A stretch of 33,839 nucleotides of DNA from JBBQRS01 sp038214535 (GTDB lineage: Bacteria; Chloroflexota; Anaerolineae; CG2-30-64-16). Within the stretch, counting starts at the first letter, position 1. Each line of letters opens with the position of its first letter. The translations under genes were made by a program, and so were the position numbers. The stretch spans positions 1 through 33,839 of the forward strand of contig JBBQRS010000048.1 in NCBI GenBank assembly GCA_038214535.1. The letters run 5' to 3'. Under the pieces are notes generated by a model. It saw nothing but the letters and a program-made list of their open reading frames with translations, was not told the origin of the DNA and made no database searches. Positions 16,700-24,736 of this stretch are shown in pieces.

Positions 16700-17956
16700 T
16701 CAGACGGCATCCAACACCAGCACGGCGTCTTCCCAGTGGCCGGGCACGGAGAAGAGGATGCTGGTGCGTTTTGGGAATTCGTTGCCGATGTAACTGCCCG
16801 TTGCATAGACCCCCGCGTCGTGCGCTTCGCCGGTGGCCGGGTTGATCCAGGTCGCCCGCGTCTCGCGCGCCTCGATCTTGTCCACGTTGATCAGCGCGTG
16901 ACATTGGGCGCTCAGGTAGACGATCGCGCAACGGCCGTCCGTGGAACGCAGCGCGGCGTTCAGGGTTCGGCCTTCGCCCATGCCGGCCTCGAACAGTCCT
17001 TGATCCGGTGTCATCGTCCACCACGGGCGCGCCGTCATAACATCCTTGAGGATCGTCATTTGCGCCGCGCCGGGGGCCGCCGTGAGCTCCTCCAGCCAAC
17101 CCGGCTCCATGCGCCAGTTGTGATTGTGGCCGTAGGTGAAAAAGCCGCCCGCCATCACGCTCCACCACGCCTCGCGGCGCAGCACGTGCGGGGTGATCGG
17201 CCCCTGCGGATATTCCGGGCCGTCCTCATACGCCGGCTCGGCCAGCACCACTGGCTTGATCGGCGTCCGCGCGTACTCGGCGGCGACGGCGGGGTAAATC
17301 CTGGCCCAATCCGTCCACGTCTGGATCATGTTGAAGTCGAGCCACGGTTCGCCATGCCAGAACTGGCCGGAACTGCGCCAGCCGCAAGGGTGATAGGTGA
17401 TGAGGTGTGCGCCGCCGTCGCCTTCATGCAGGCCCTCGGCCAGAGCGCGATAGGTCGCCTCATACCCTGTGGGAATCCGGTCGCCGCCGTTGACCCAGAT
17501 GATGTTCGGCTGGTCCTGATAGCGTTCGCCCAGCCACTTGCCGTAAACCCGCGCGTTCTCCGGGTTCAGCGTCTGCACATTGTTGACATAATAGCCCCAG
17601 GTGGGCAGCATCGCCAGCACGATATCACGTTCGGCGGCATAACGCGCCAGGTGATCCACGTTGCGAAAGTAGGCGTCGTTGGGGTGCGTCGGGTCGCCTG
17701 ACCAGGGCGCATTACCGGCAGAGTTGGGTCCAGGCATGTCTATCTCAAAACCGGTGCCGCCGCCCCAGGCCAGCACCCCCTGCACGACGTTGAACCCTTT
17801 CGCGGCCCGGTCGTCCAGATAGGCTTCGGCCTCGGCGCGCGCATATTGCCCGAAGAGCGGCCAGGCGGTGTCGCCCAGCCAGAAGAAGGGCGCTCCGGTC
17901 GTATCCACGAAGTAGCGTCCGTTGTCGCTCACTCGAAGTGGTCCGTTCAGCGCCAT
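16700..17956 (-). CDS. GH140/DUF4038-type (apiosidase-like) glycoside hydrolase
   Basis: A 418-aa protein matching the DUF4038 'apiosidase-like' TIM barrel (about 5-330) followed by a small C-terminal beta domain (DUF5060/collagen-binding-like, about 335-418). Family signatures are the start LRVSDNGRYFVDTTGAPFFWLGDTAW, NIIWVNGGDR with the candidate acid/base Asp159, and PVVLAEPAYEDGP with the candidate nucleophile Glu240. The founding GH140 member releases apiose-bearing side chains of rhamnogalacturonan II. No signal peptide is seen, so it probably works inside the cell on imported oligosaccharide. The frame is open to 18064, overlapping the regulator gene, but ATG at 17956 follows an RBS (AGAGGAG) and begins where the family does. 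It lies between the DeoR regulator and the amidohydrolase. Confidence 0.85.
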   Translation of the reverse strand: MALNGPLRVSDNGRYFVDTTGAPFFWLGDTAWPLFGQYARAEAEAYLDDRAAKGFNVVQGVLAWGGGTGFEIDMPGPNSAGNAPWSGDPTHPNDAYFRNVDHLARYAAERDIVLAMLPTWGYYVNNVQTLNPENARVYGKWLGERYQDQPNIIWVNGGDRIPTGYEATYRALAEGLHEGDGGAHLITYHPCGWRSSGQFWHGEPWLDFNMIQTWTDWARIYPAVAAEYARTPIKPVVLAEPAYEDGPEYPQGPITPHVLRREAWWSVMAGGFFTYGHNHNWRMEPGWLEELTAAPGAAQMTILKDVMTARPWWTMTPDQGLFEAGMGEGRTLNAALRSTDGRCAIVYLSAQCHALINVDKIEARETRATWINPATGEAHDAGVYATGSYIGNEFPKRTSILFSVPGHWEDAVLVLDAV

Positions 17957-17997
17957 GATTAATAGCTTCTCCTCTGGAAAGCAGTGATCGCGGACAT

Positions 17998-18792
17998 TCA
18001 GCTTTTCAGGCAACGCTGATGTTGGCAGGGGGCAACGATCGCACGGATGCCCAGGCGACGACAATGCTCCAATGTGGCCGGATCGGTCTCGTGGTCGGTG
18101 ACAAGGGTGGAGATGCGTTCGATGGGGGCGATGAGGGCGGAGGCGACCTGCCCGAACTTGGTGTGATCGGCGACAACAATCAATTCGGACGCCATCTGAA
18201 TCACGGCGCGGTCGGTCATCACCTCCGGCCAGTGATCGTTGGTCATACCATCTTCGAGGCTGATGGCCTGCATTCCCACGACCGCGCGATCCACGCGCAC
18301 CTCGCGCAGCGCCAACTCGGTCAGGTGGCCGATCAGCGAAAGCTCAGATTTGCGCATCACGCCGCCGGTCATGACGACGGTGACGCCGGGGGCCGTCGCC
18401 AACTCGGTGGCAACGTTCAATGCATTGGTGATGACGGTGAGGTTCTTGCGCCCGGTCAGATGGCGGGCGACCTGCGCCGTGGTGGTGCCGGAACCGATGA
18501 AGACGGAACTGTCATCGGGAATCAACTCCGCCGCGGCGCGCCCGATTTGGGCTTTGTACGACTGGGTTTCCTTGACGCGCTGGAGGATGGGCGGCTCGGG
18601 CGAGGCGGCCTGCGGCAATACCGCGCCGCCATGCGAGCGCAGGAGCAGGCCGCGTTCGGCCAAGTCTTGCAGGTCACGGCGGACGGTAACTTCGCTCACG
18701 TTCAGCTTGTCGCTCAACGCGGCGACGGTGGCCTGACCATCGGCGGCCACGGTTTCGAGGATCAGCCGGCGACGTTCTTCTTTGAGGTGCAT
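17998..18792 (-). CDS. DeoR-family transcriptional repressor of sugar catabolism
   Basis: A 264-aa DeoR/GlpR-type regulator. The N-terminal winged helix is clear (RRRLILETVAADGQATVAALSDKLNVSEVTVRRDLQDLAERG, about 6-50). The C-terminal DeoRC sensor domain has the phosphosugar loop FIGSGTTTAQVARHL and MTGGVMRKSELSLIG, VVGMQAI, and ADHTKFG. Such regulators usually bind a sugar phosphate. The frame extends to a TTG at 18828, but ATG at 18792 (MHLKEERR) starts exactly at the family's N-terminus and has the RBS GCGAGGG. It is the first gene after a strong promoter and probably controls itself, the GH140-like gene and perhaps the transketolase unit. The last residues (CQHQRCLKS) are an atypical tail. 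Confidence 0.92.
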   Translation of the reverse strand: MHLKEERRRLILETVAADGQATVAALSDKLNVSEVTVRRDLQDLAERGLLLRSHGGAVLPQAASPEPPILQRVKETQSYKAQIGRAAAELIPDDSSVFIGSGTTTAQVARHLTGRKNLTVITNALNVATELATAPGVTVVMTGGVMRKSELSLIGHLTELALREVRVDRAVVGMQAISLEDGMTNDHWPEVMTDRAVIQMASELIVVADHTKFGQVASALIAPIERISTLVTDHETDPATLEHCRRLGIRAIVAPCQHQRCLKS

Positions 18793-18845
18793 GGTTTGCG
18801 CCCTCGCTAGATCAGGAGAGATGACCAAACAATCACACTGAGATC

Positions 18846-18874
18846 AGCATACTCCTTAAACGCTCTTAAGTCAA
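18846..18874 (-). promoter_or_regulatory. Sigma-70-like promoter of the DeoR/GH140 unit
   Basis: Read on the minus strand: -35 TTGACT (18869-18874), 17-bp spacer, -10 TATGCT (18846-18851). This gives a start near 18839, about 45 nt ahead of the DeoR ATG. Confidence 0.75.
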
Positions 18875-18878
18875 GAGT

Positions 18879-18930
18879 TTTCGTTCATATTCGTAACGAA
18901 TCGTAAGTGCTTATGTTCGTTCCTGAACGC
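18879..18930. promoter_or_regulatory. TTCG/CGAA repeat cluster, possible DeoR operator
   Basis: Just upstream of the -35 box lie several copies of a TTCGTTC-type word: TTTTCGTTCATATTCG, the palindrome TTCGTAACGAA (18890-18900), and ATGTTCGTTCCTGAACG (about 18913-18929). DeoR/GlpR proteins often bind TTCG-containing repeats, so these are candidate operator sites. The role is inferred from position and word type. Confidence 0.5.
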
Positions 18931-18936
18931 GAAGCA

Positions 18937-18963
18937 GCAGGCGCAATATCACATTGCGCCTGC
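18937..18963 (-). terminator. Hairpin downstream of the split transketolase genes
   Basis: Perfect 11-bp stem (GCAGGCGCAAT / ATTGCGCCTGC) with a 5-nt loop, 43 nt beyond the transketolase C-subunit stop and before the DeoR promoter. The following bases on the minus strand (TGCTTCG) are a poor T-tract, so termination may be partial. Confidence 0.5.
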
Positions 18964-19005
18964 CGCAGGGAAGGTTCGTAGTGGCGCACGCAAGTGCGGC
19001 GGGCG

Positions 19006-19962
19006 CTAGATGGGCGATTTCTCTCGCAGTGCGGTCAAGACGCTGTCGCGGATGCCGCCGGCCTGCAAGCCGTGCTTCTCCAGCAATTCGTCGGCCAGCG
19101 CCGACTCACCGAACACGTCGCGCACGCCCAGCCGCAGCAGCGGCGCGTGGTTGGGCAGGGCGGCCAACACCTCGGCCACGGCGCTGCCCAGCCCACCGAT
19201 GATGCTGTGCTCCTCCACGGTGACGACCAGCGCTACGTCGCCCGCCGCGGCCAGCACCGCGGCTTCGTCCAGCGGCTTGATCGTCGAGAAGTTCAGCACG
19301 CGGGCGGTCACGCCATCACGCGCGAGTTGGTCCGCGGCTTCCAGCGCCTTGCACACTTCGTGCCCCGTTGCCAGCAATGCGACTTCCGCCGCGCCGGGCT
19401 CGCGCAGCACGCTGGCCCGGCCAATGGCAAACTGATAATTATCTTCGTAGATGCGCGGTACGGGATAGCGGCCCAACCGCATGTAGACCGGCCCCGGCCA
19501 CTCCGCCATGGCGAAGGTTGCCTGGCGCGTCTCCACCTCATCGGCGGGCACGATCACGGTCATGTTGGGCAGCCCGCGCATCAGCGCGATGTCCTCCAGC
19601 GACTGGTGGCTCGCGCCGTCCGGCCCCTGCGTCAGCCCCGCGCTCGACCCGACCAGCTTGACGTTTAATCCTGGGTAACAGATCTGGGTGCGAATGGGAA
19701 TATAGCAGATGCCGGTGAGGAAGATCGCGAAGCTGTTGACGAAGGGCATCAGCCCCGACGCGGCCATCCCTGCGGCTGTGCTCACCATATCCGCCTCGGA
19801 GATGCCGATGTCAATGAAGCGATTCGGGAAGGCGTCGCGGAACAGCACCGACCGCGTGGACTTGTACAGGTCGGCGTCGAGGGCGACCACGTCCGGTCGC
19901 TGCTTGCCCAATTCCAGCAGCGCCTCGCCGTAGGCGAAGCGGGTTTCAAGGGTAGTGGGCAT
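19006..19962 (-). CDS. Transketolase, C-terminal subunit (Pyr + C-terminal domains)
   Basis: A 318-aa half-transketolase. It starts with the pyrimidine-binding domain, including RFIDIGISEADMVSTAAGMA with the likely catalytic Glu56, then HQSLEDIALMRGLPNMTVIVPAD, and ends with the C-terminal domain VVTVEEHSIIGGLGSAVAEVL. It pairs with the N-subunit encoded immediately upstream (19964-20821); the junction is start-to-stop, so expression is coupled. Split transketolases of this length are common in catabolic clusters, for example the apulose-4-phosphate transketolase AptA/AptB. Given the apiosidase-like and isomerase genes beside it, an apulose-4-phosphate role is plausible. A general pentose-phosphate or deoxysugar role cannot be excluded. 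Confidence 0.92.
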   Translation of the reverse strand: MPTTLETRFAYGEALLELGKQRPDVVALDADLYKSTRSVLFRDAFPNRFIDIGISEADMVSTAAGMAASGLMPFVNSFAIFLTGICYIPIRTQICYPGLNVKLVGSSAGLTQGPDGASHQSLEDIALMRGLPNMTVIVPADEVETRQATFAMAEWPGPVYMRLGRYPVPRIYEDNYQFAIGRASVLREPGAAEVALLATGHEVCKALEAADQLARDGVTARVLNFSTIKPLDEAAVLAAAGDVALVVTVEEHSIIGGLGSAVAEVLAALPNHAPLLRLGVRDVFGESALADELLEKHGLQAGGIRDSVLTALREKSPI

Positions 19963-19963
19963 G

Positions 19964-20821
19964 TCAGGCGATCTCCTTTCCGGCGAGCGCGTCGCGCTGC
20001 GCTTCGAGTTCGGCCAGCGCCAACTCGTATTGTTCCGGGCTCATCACACCGTTATGGAACGCCGCCTGGTCTTCCGTGAACGACACGCCCTTGCCCTTGA
20101 TCGTGTTGGCGATGATGATCTTGGGCTGGTCGGGGATGCTCTCCGCCCAGTCCAGCGCGTCGCAGATGGCCTGCATGTCGTGGCCGTCAATCTCGCGCAC
20201 CGCCCAGCAGAAACCCGTCCAGCGGTCGGGCTGGGGGTCCATGCACTTGCTCGAGTTCGATTCATCCATCGCCTTCAGCCGGTTCCAGTCGAGGAATGCC
20301 GTCACCGAGCCGAGGTTGTGCCGCGCGGCGGTCATGGCGGCCTCCCAGACCTGGCCCTCCTGCAACTCGCCGTCGCCCAGCAGGCAGTAGACCCGATAGT
20401 CTAAGCCCTGGATGCGCCCGGCCAGCGCCATGCCGTTCGCGTAGGACAGCCCCTCGCCCAGCGCGCCGGTGCAGCCCTCGATGCCGGGCGTCTCGTGCAT
20501 GGCCGGGTGGCCTTGCAACCGGCTACCCATCTTCTTGAGCGTCGGCAACTCCGCCGGGTCGAGCACGCCCAGCATCGCCAGCGCCACGTATTGCGCGGGG
20601 ACGGAATGACCCTTGCTCATGATGAAACGGTCGCGCTCGGGCCACGTCGGGTTACGCGGGTCGAACCGCATCTTGTAGAAGTAGAGCGCCGTCATGATGT
20701 CTGCAGCGGAGAGCGACCCTCCGAAATGGTGTGACTTGCCCGGCCCCATCATCTGCACGATGTTCAGACGCATCTCCACGGCGAGCCGCTCCAGGCGGCG
20801 TCGTTCGGCCTCATCAATCAT
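19964..20821 (-). CDS. Transketolase, N-terminal subunit (ThDP PP domain)
   Basis: A 285-aa ThDP-binding half. The conserved His residues are visible in GKSHHFGGSLSAADI (31-32) and KGHSVPAQY (72). The ThDP/Mg motif is GDGELQEGQVWEA (GDG at 149-151) ending near FLDWN (Asn180). GHPAMHETPGIEGCTGALGEGLSYANG is the usual active-site loop. Start ATG at 20821 has a strong RBS (GGAGGAGACC). It needs the C-subunit encoded downstream for an active site. A hairpin lies between this gene and the upstream isomerase gene, but the order isomerase-TkN-TkC on one strand suggests one pathway. Confidence 0.93.
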   Translation of the reverse strand: MIDEAERRRLERLAVEMRLNIVQMMGPGKSHHFGGSLSAADIMTALYFYKMRFDPRNPTWPERDRFIMSKGHSVPAQYVALAMLGVLDPAELPTLKKMGSRLQGHPAMHETPGIEGCTGALGEGLSYANGMALAGRIQGLDYRVYCLLGDGELQEGQVWEAAMTAARHNLGSVTAFLDWNRLKAMDESNSSKCMDPQPDRWTGFCWAVREIDGHDMQAICDALDWAESIPDQPKIIIANTIKGKGVSFTEDQAAFHNGVMSPEQYELALAELEAQRDALAGKEIA

Positions 20822-20858
20822 ATTTGGTCTCCTCCGTGTTCTGTCAGATAGATCTTAC

Positions 20859-20902
20859 TACCCCGCGGAGTGCGCATCCTCAGATGTGCACTCCGCGGGG
20901 TA
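20859..20902. repeat. Hairpin between the isomerase and transketolase genes
   Basis: 20-nt arms (20859-20878 and 20883-20902, core CCCCGCGGAGTGC) with a 4-nt loop and one G-T wobble, 38 nt ahead of the transketolase N-subunit start. No T-tract follows. It resembles the other intergenic palindromes in position but not in sequence. Confidence 0.7.
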
Positions 20903-20928
20903 CCATATAAACCAGTCCTACAGATTAC

Positions 20929-21708
<780 letters not shown>

Positions 21709-21752
21709 AGATCTCTCCTTCGTTGGTTAATAGCTCAGCCACGGCGTAACCC

Positions 21753-21813
21753 CTTCGTAGTGACGGCTTTAGCCGTTTGAGCTGCCCCGACGGCTGAAGC
21801 CGTCACTACGAAG
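21753..21813. repeat. Intergenic palindrome, family 2, copy 2
   Basis: 24-nt arms (21753-21776 and 21790-21813; core GTAGTGACGGCTT) with one G-T wobble and a 13-nt loop, in the gap between the Gfo/Idh gene and the isomerase gene. Same architecture as 10900-10962; the loop sequence differs. Confidence 0.85.
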
Positions 21814-21831
21814 AGAAGATTCGGGTGGTTA

Positions 21832-22836
21832 TCAGGCGGCGACGGGGACGACTTTGCCGTTCGCCATGGACTCGTTCGCGGCGACAGCGATGGCGGTGGC
21901 CTTCAGGCCGTCTTCGTAGGTCGCGAGGATGCCCATGTCGCGCCCGGCTTTCACCGAGTCAATGAACGCCCGATCTTCTCGCCCGAAGATGTTCTGCTCG
22001 CCCGGAATGCTCGTTGCCTCTTGATCGGGCAGATGGATCAGGACACTATGCTCCCAGCCGGTGAACTCGGCGCGCAGGTCGGTACCCCAGACGGTCAGCG
22101 ACACGCCGCCGCCCTGCGACGTGCTGGCGGAGCTGTAGAGGTTGCCCGCCGCGCCGTTCGCGAAGCGCATCTGTACCATCGAAGCGTCCTCAATCGTGAA
22201 GAAGTCGGGCCGCTCGCGCCGGTCGCGCACCGCCACCGCGTACACCTCGGTGACATCGCCGAACAGGAAGCGCGCCAGGTCAATGGTGTGGGTCGTCTGC
22301 TCCAGAAACTGCCCGCCCGATTTGTCTTTCTGCACCCACCATTTCCAGATGCCCTCGTATTCCTTCGGCCCACCGCCCAGCCAGCCGCCGTGCATCATCA
22401 CCGGCTTCTGCTCGTGCAGGATCTCGCGGACGCGCAGGACCGACTCGCGATAGCGGTTCATGTACCCGACCGATGTCAGCAGGCCGTGTTTATCCACGCC
22501 TTCCGCCACCCGCAGCGCAGTGTCCAGGTCAATCGCCACCGGCTTTTCCACGAAGAACGGCAGTTTGTGCTCCAGCACCAGCGCCTCGGCCTCGCCGTGC
22601 GCGAAGGGCGGCAGCATGATGTACACCGCGTCGGGCTTCGTCTCCGTCAGCATCGTGCGGGCGTCGGTGTAGACCTCGCCCTGGCCCCCCACCTGCGCCT
22701 TGCGGGCCGCGGCCGTCTCTTCCGACAGGTCGCACCAGCCGGCGAACTCCACATCTGTGAAGTCCTTCAATCCTTGATCCAGGTGTGACCGGACGATCCC
22801 GCCCGAACCGATGAACGCGAGTTTTACTTTATCCAT
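21832..22836 (-). CDS. Gfo/Idh/MocA-family NAD(P)-dependent oxidoreductase
   Basis: A 334-aa oxidoreductase. The N-terminal Rossmann fold begins KVKLAFIGSGGIVRSH. The family's catalytic Lys is Lys98 in FFVEKPVAI, and FLEQTTHTIDLARFLFGDV is the C-domain substrate helix with a conserved His-x-x-Asp-like pattern. Members oxidise or isomerise sugars, inositols and sugar acids. The frame is open to 22902, but ATG at 22836 has the RBS GGAGAAGG and begins at the first beta strand. It is the first gene of the isomerase-transketolase group, so it probably acts on the same or a related sugar. A D-apiose dehydrogenase role is possible but not shown. Confidence 0.9.
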   Translation of the reverse strand: MDKVKLAFIGSGGIVRSHLDQGLKDFTDVEFAGWCDLSEETAAARKAQVGGQGEVYTDARTMLTETKPDAVYIMLPPFAHGEAEALVLEHKLPFFVEKPVAIDLDTALRVAEGVDKHGLLTSVGYMNRYRESVLRVREILHEQKPVMMHGGWLGGGPKEYEGIWKWWVQKDKSGGQFLEQTTHTIDLARFLFGDVTEVYAVAVRDRRERPDFFTIEDASMVQMRFANGAAGNLYSSASTSQGGGVSLTVWGTDLRAEFTGWEHSVLIHLPDQEATSIPGEQNIFGREDRAFIDSVKAGRDMGILATYEDGLKATAIAVAANESMANGKVVPVAA

Positions 22837-22868
22837 GTCCTTCTCCTCACTGAGTGACTTGTTCTGAC

Positions 22869-22913
22869 TTCGTAGTCGTGGCTTTAGCCACGCCGGCCAC
22901 AACCACCCCTACG
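22869..22913. repeat. Degenerate family 2 palindrome, copy 3
   Basis: Outer arms TCGTAG (22869-22874) and CTACGA (22908-22913) surround an inner hairpin GTGGCTTTAGCCAC (22877-22890). The left half resembles the family 2 elements (CGTAGT.GTGGCTTTAGCCAC against CGTAGTGACGGCTTTAGCCGT). It lies in the probable 5' leader of the Gfo/Idh gene. Confidence 0.55.
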
Positions 22914-22916
22914 AGT

Positions 22917-22944
22917 GAGTGTAACACGCTGCCGCCGTAGCGCA
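22917..22944 (-). promoter_or_regulatory. Candidate promoter of the Gfo/Idh-isomerase-transketolase unit
   Basis: Read on the minus strand: TTGCGC (22939-22944), 16-bp spacer, TACACT (22917-22922). This would give a leader of about 75 nt containing the degenerate palindrome. The -35 box is only moderate. Confidence 0.45.
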
Positions 22945-23004
22945 ACTGACTCTCATCATAATGCGCATGGAACGCAGCCTACATGTTCCGCGCGCCGTGA
23001 GCAG

Positions 23005-23010
23005 TACAAT
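23005..23010 (+). promoter_or_regulatory. -10 box immediately before the VTT gene (possible leaderless start)
   Basis: TACAAT ends 7 nt before the ATG at 23017, so a transcript from it would start at or next to the initiation codon. No Shine-Dalgarno sequence is visible, and no clear -35 box is seen. Confidence 0.35.
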
Positions 23011-23016
23011 AGTGCC

Positions 23017-23697
23017 ATGCGCCCTCAGATCCGTTATGCCCTTTATACGGCCCTGCTTATCGCAGCCGCCAGTCTCTTCTTTGCCTATCGCGCACCGATC
23101 TTCGCGGTTCTGAAAGACTCTGAGGCGATTCGCGCATGGCTGGTGAGCCTCGGCCCCTGGGGGCCGGTCGGGCTGATCGCGCTCTTCGCGCTGCAAATTC
23201 TGATCGCGCCCATCCCCGGCTATGTGTTTCAGGTGATCGCGGGCTATCTGTTCGGCTGGGTGTGGGGCACGGTCTACTCGACGATCGGGATGCTGATTGG
23301 CGGCGCGCTGGCGATGAGTCTGGCGCGCATCTATGGCCGGCCCCTGGTGAGCAAGGCGGTGGGCGCCGACCGGCTGACGCGCTGGGAGAACGTCGCCCAC
23401 CTCAACTCACTGGGTCTGTGGTTCCTGTTGATGCTCGGCCCGCTGGGCGACATGCTTTTCTTCCTCGCCGGGCTGACCACGTTGAGCGTCTGGAAGATCA
23501 TGGCGGTGGCAGCGCTGGTGCGCGCGCCCTCGCTCACGGTGAGCGCCGCGGTCGGCGCGGGGCGGATTGACTGGCGGTCGCCCTGGGTGATCGGCGGCTT
23601 CATCGTGTTGTTAAGCATCGGCGTCATCGGGGTGCGGTATCAGGATCGTATCGAACGCTGGGTCGCCCGGCGCGCCGCCGCATTATCGCAAAGTTGA
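23017..23697 (+). CDS. VTT-domain (TVP38/TMEM64/DedA-like) membrane protein
   Basis: A 226-aa integral membrane protein of the VTT/SNARE-associated family. The first span is at about 8-26. The family's re-entrant core is clear in IAPIPGYVFQVIAGYLFGWVWGTVYS, followed by a Gly-rich span (GMLIGGALAMSLARIYGRP), and later LGPLGDMLFFLAGLTTLSVW. Members are thought to move lipids or small solutes across the cytoplasmic membrane. The frame is open from 22915, but ATG at 23017 (MRPQIRYAL) gives the expected N-terminus. Divergent from the catabolic island, convergent with the antitoxin gene. Its stop codon lies inside the terminal palindrome. Confidence 0.87.
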   Translation: MRPQIRYALYTALLIAAASLFFAYRAPIFAVLKDSEAIRAWLVSLGPWGPVGLIALFALQILIAPIPGYVFQVIAGYLFGWVWGTVYSTIGMLIGGALAMSLARIYGRPLVSKAVGADRLTRWENVAHLNSLGLWFLLMLGPLGDMLFFLAGLTTLSVWKIMAVAALVRAPSLTVSAAVGAGRIDWRSPWVIGGFIVLLSIGVIGVRYQDRIERWVARRAAALSQS

Positions 23698-23733
23698 CGT
23701 GCAACGCACTTCCAAATTGCGTTGCACGTCAAC
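23693..23733. terminator. Bidirectional terminator-like palindrome between convergent genes
   Basis: Perfect 16-bp arms (GTTGACGTGCAACGCA at 23693-23708 and its complement at 23718-23733) with a 9-nt loop. The TGA stops of the VTT gene (23695-23697) and the antitoxin gene (23729-23731) sit symmetrically in the two arms. Long T-tracts are absent on both sides. Confidence 0.8.
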
Positions 23734-23935
23734 TCTCGTCCGCCTCTGCCGCGCGCGCGTCGCGCAGCGCGTCCAGTTCGCTCTTGAGCGCAAGATAGTC
23801 GCGGTAGGGGATGATCACCACGATGGGCCGCAGGTAGCGCGTCACGATCACGTCGGCGTCGCCACGCTCCACCCGATTCACCAGCGTCCCCAGGCTATTA
23901 CGGAGCTTGTTGGCCCCGATCCGGATTAATTCCAT
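23729..23935 (-). CDS. Phd/YefM-family antitoxin-like protein (no toxin adjacent)
   Basis: A 68-aa protein with the Phd/YefM fold: MELIRIGANKLRNSLGTLVNRVERGDADVIVTRYLRPIVVIIPY is the typical DNA-binding and dimerisation half, followed by a charged helix (DYLALKSELDALRDARAAEADES). Phd/YefM proteins repress their own operon and neutralise a partner toxin. Here no Doc, YoeB or PIN-type gene follows; the gene ends in a palindrome shared with the VTT gene. It begins 24 nt after the concanavalin-like gene and has a purine-rich RBS (GAGAAG). It could be a solitary regulator or antitoxin remnant. Confidence 0.85.
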   Translation of the reverse strand: MELIRIGANKLRNSLGTLVNRVERGDADVIVTRYLRPIVVIIPYRDYLALKSELDALRDARAAEADES

Positions 23936-23959
23936 CCGCTTCTCTTTCTCTCGCGCGGT

Positions 23960-24736
23960 CTACCCGCCGCGTACCTCAAGCCCGGCGATTTCCAACCATT
24001 GTAGGCCATCCGTTGCCAGCAGCCCCCAGCGCAGGCGGCCCCAGGGCAGCGCGACCAGGTATTGATTGTCGAGCCAGACCACCAGCCCCAGCGGGCCGGC
24101 GGGCGCGGAGGAGCACTCCATGATGACTGCATCATCCACCGAAAATCGCGCCTGCTCCGGCAGCCATTCGATGGTGTACGAATGCCACGCGTCCATCGCC
24201 GCGGGCGCGGTCTGCTCGCAGATGCGCAGCGTTCGCTGGTAATGCGGCCAGATGCGGCGATACAGGCGCTCGCTATTCATCAGCGGCACGGTTGCTACGG
24301 CGGACGCCAGCATCAGCGGCGTCGCCGGTCGCAACGCGTCAATGGTCGCCGCTTTCCATCCGTAACCCGGCGTCTCCACAGCGAATTTCATATCGGATGG
24401 CGGCGACGCGTAGAAGAACCAGACCGCGCGCGGTAGCGTCGGCGTTCGCCCCGACATGAAGAAATCGTTCCAGAACCCGAACCCCGCCGTCCCCCGCAGG
24501 CCGGGTTTCCCATCAGCGCCCGCGCCGTGTGAGAATCGCGCGCGCAGCCTCAGCGTGACCGGCGGCCGCCACGGGAAAACCGACCGGGGCAACCCGGTGT
24601 AGTCGTCAATCTGCGCGTTGCTGTAGCTCGTCGCCGTCGCGCCTTCGGTCGTCAGGCGCAAACCGTCCGGCGTCTCCAGCACGCAGCCTGCGCCGATGCC
24701 GGTGCGCTGCCACGAGTCAGGCTGGAGCGAACTCAC
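23960..24736 (-). CDS. Concanavalin-like (GH16-type fold) protein lacking the catalytic motif
   Basis: A 258-aa protein that looks like a laminarinase/GH16 or LamG beta sandwich. The segment AMDAWHSYTIEWLPEQARFSVDDAVI resembles the F/WH.Y.IEW...I.F.VDG motif of GH16, and APAGPLGLVVWLDNQYL is a following strand. The catalytic E-[ILV]-D-x-x-E signature is absent, so an active glucanase is unlikely; binding of a glycan or lipid is possible. No signal peptide is seen. The start may be GTG at 24736, overlapping the methyltransferase stop as GTGA, or GTG at 24745. It is translationally coupled to the methyltransferase upstream. Function unknown. Confidence 0.75.
   Translation of the reverse strand: MSSLQPDSWQRTGIGAGCVLETPDGLRLTTEGATATSYSNAQIDDYTGLPRSVFPWRPPVTLRLRARFSHGAGADGKPGLRGTAGFGFWNDFFMSGRTPTLPRAVWFFYASPPSDMKFAVETPGYGWKAATIDALRPATPLMLASAVATVPLMNSERLYRRIWPHYQRTLRICEQTAPAAMDAWHSYTIEWLPEQARFSVDDAVIMECSSAPAGPLGLVVWLDNQYLVALPWGRLRWGLLATDGLQWLEIAGLEVRGG

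Noticed and set aside
16172..17701. Open plus-strand frame of about 500 codons opposite the apiosidase-like and amidohydrolase genes
   Set aside because: Antisense shadow; no family features, while the minus-strand frames show complete motifs.
19006..20821. Split transketolase as part of a sulfoquinovose (sulfo-TK) pathway
   Set aside because: No sulfoquinovosidase, sulfo-sugar isomerase or sulfonate exporter is recognisable nearby; the apiosidase-like neighbour fits an apiose role better.
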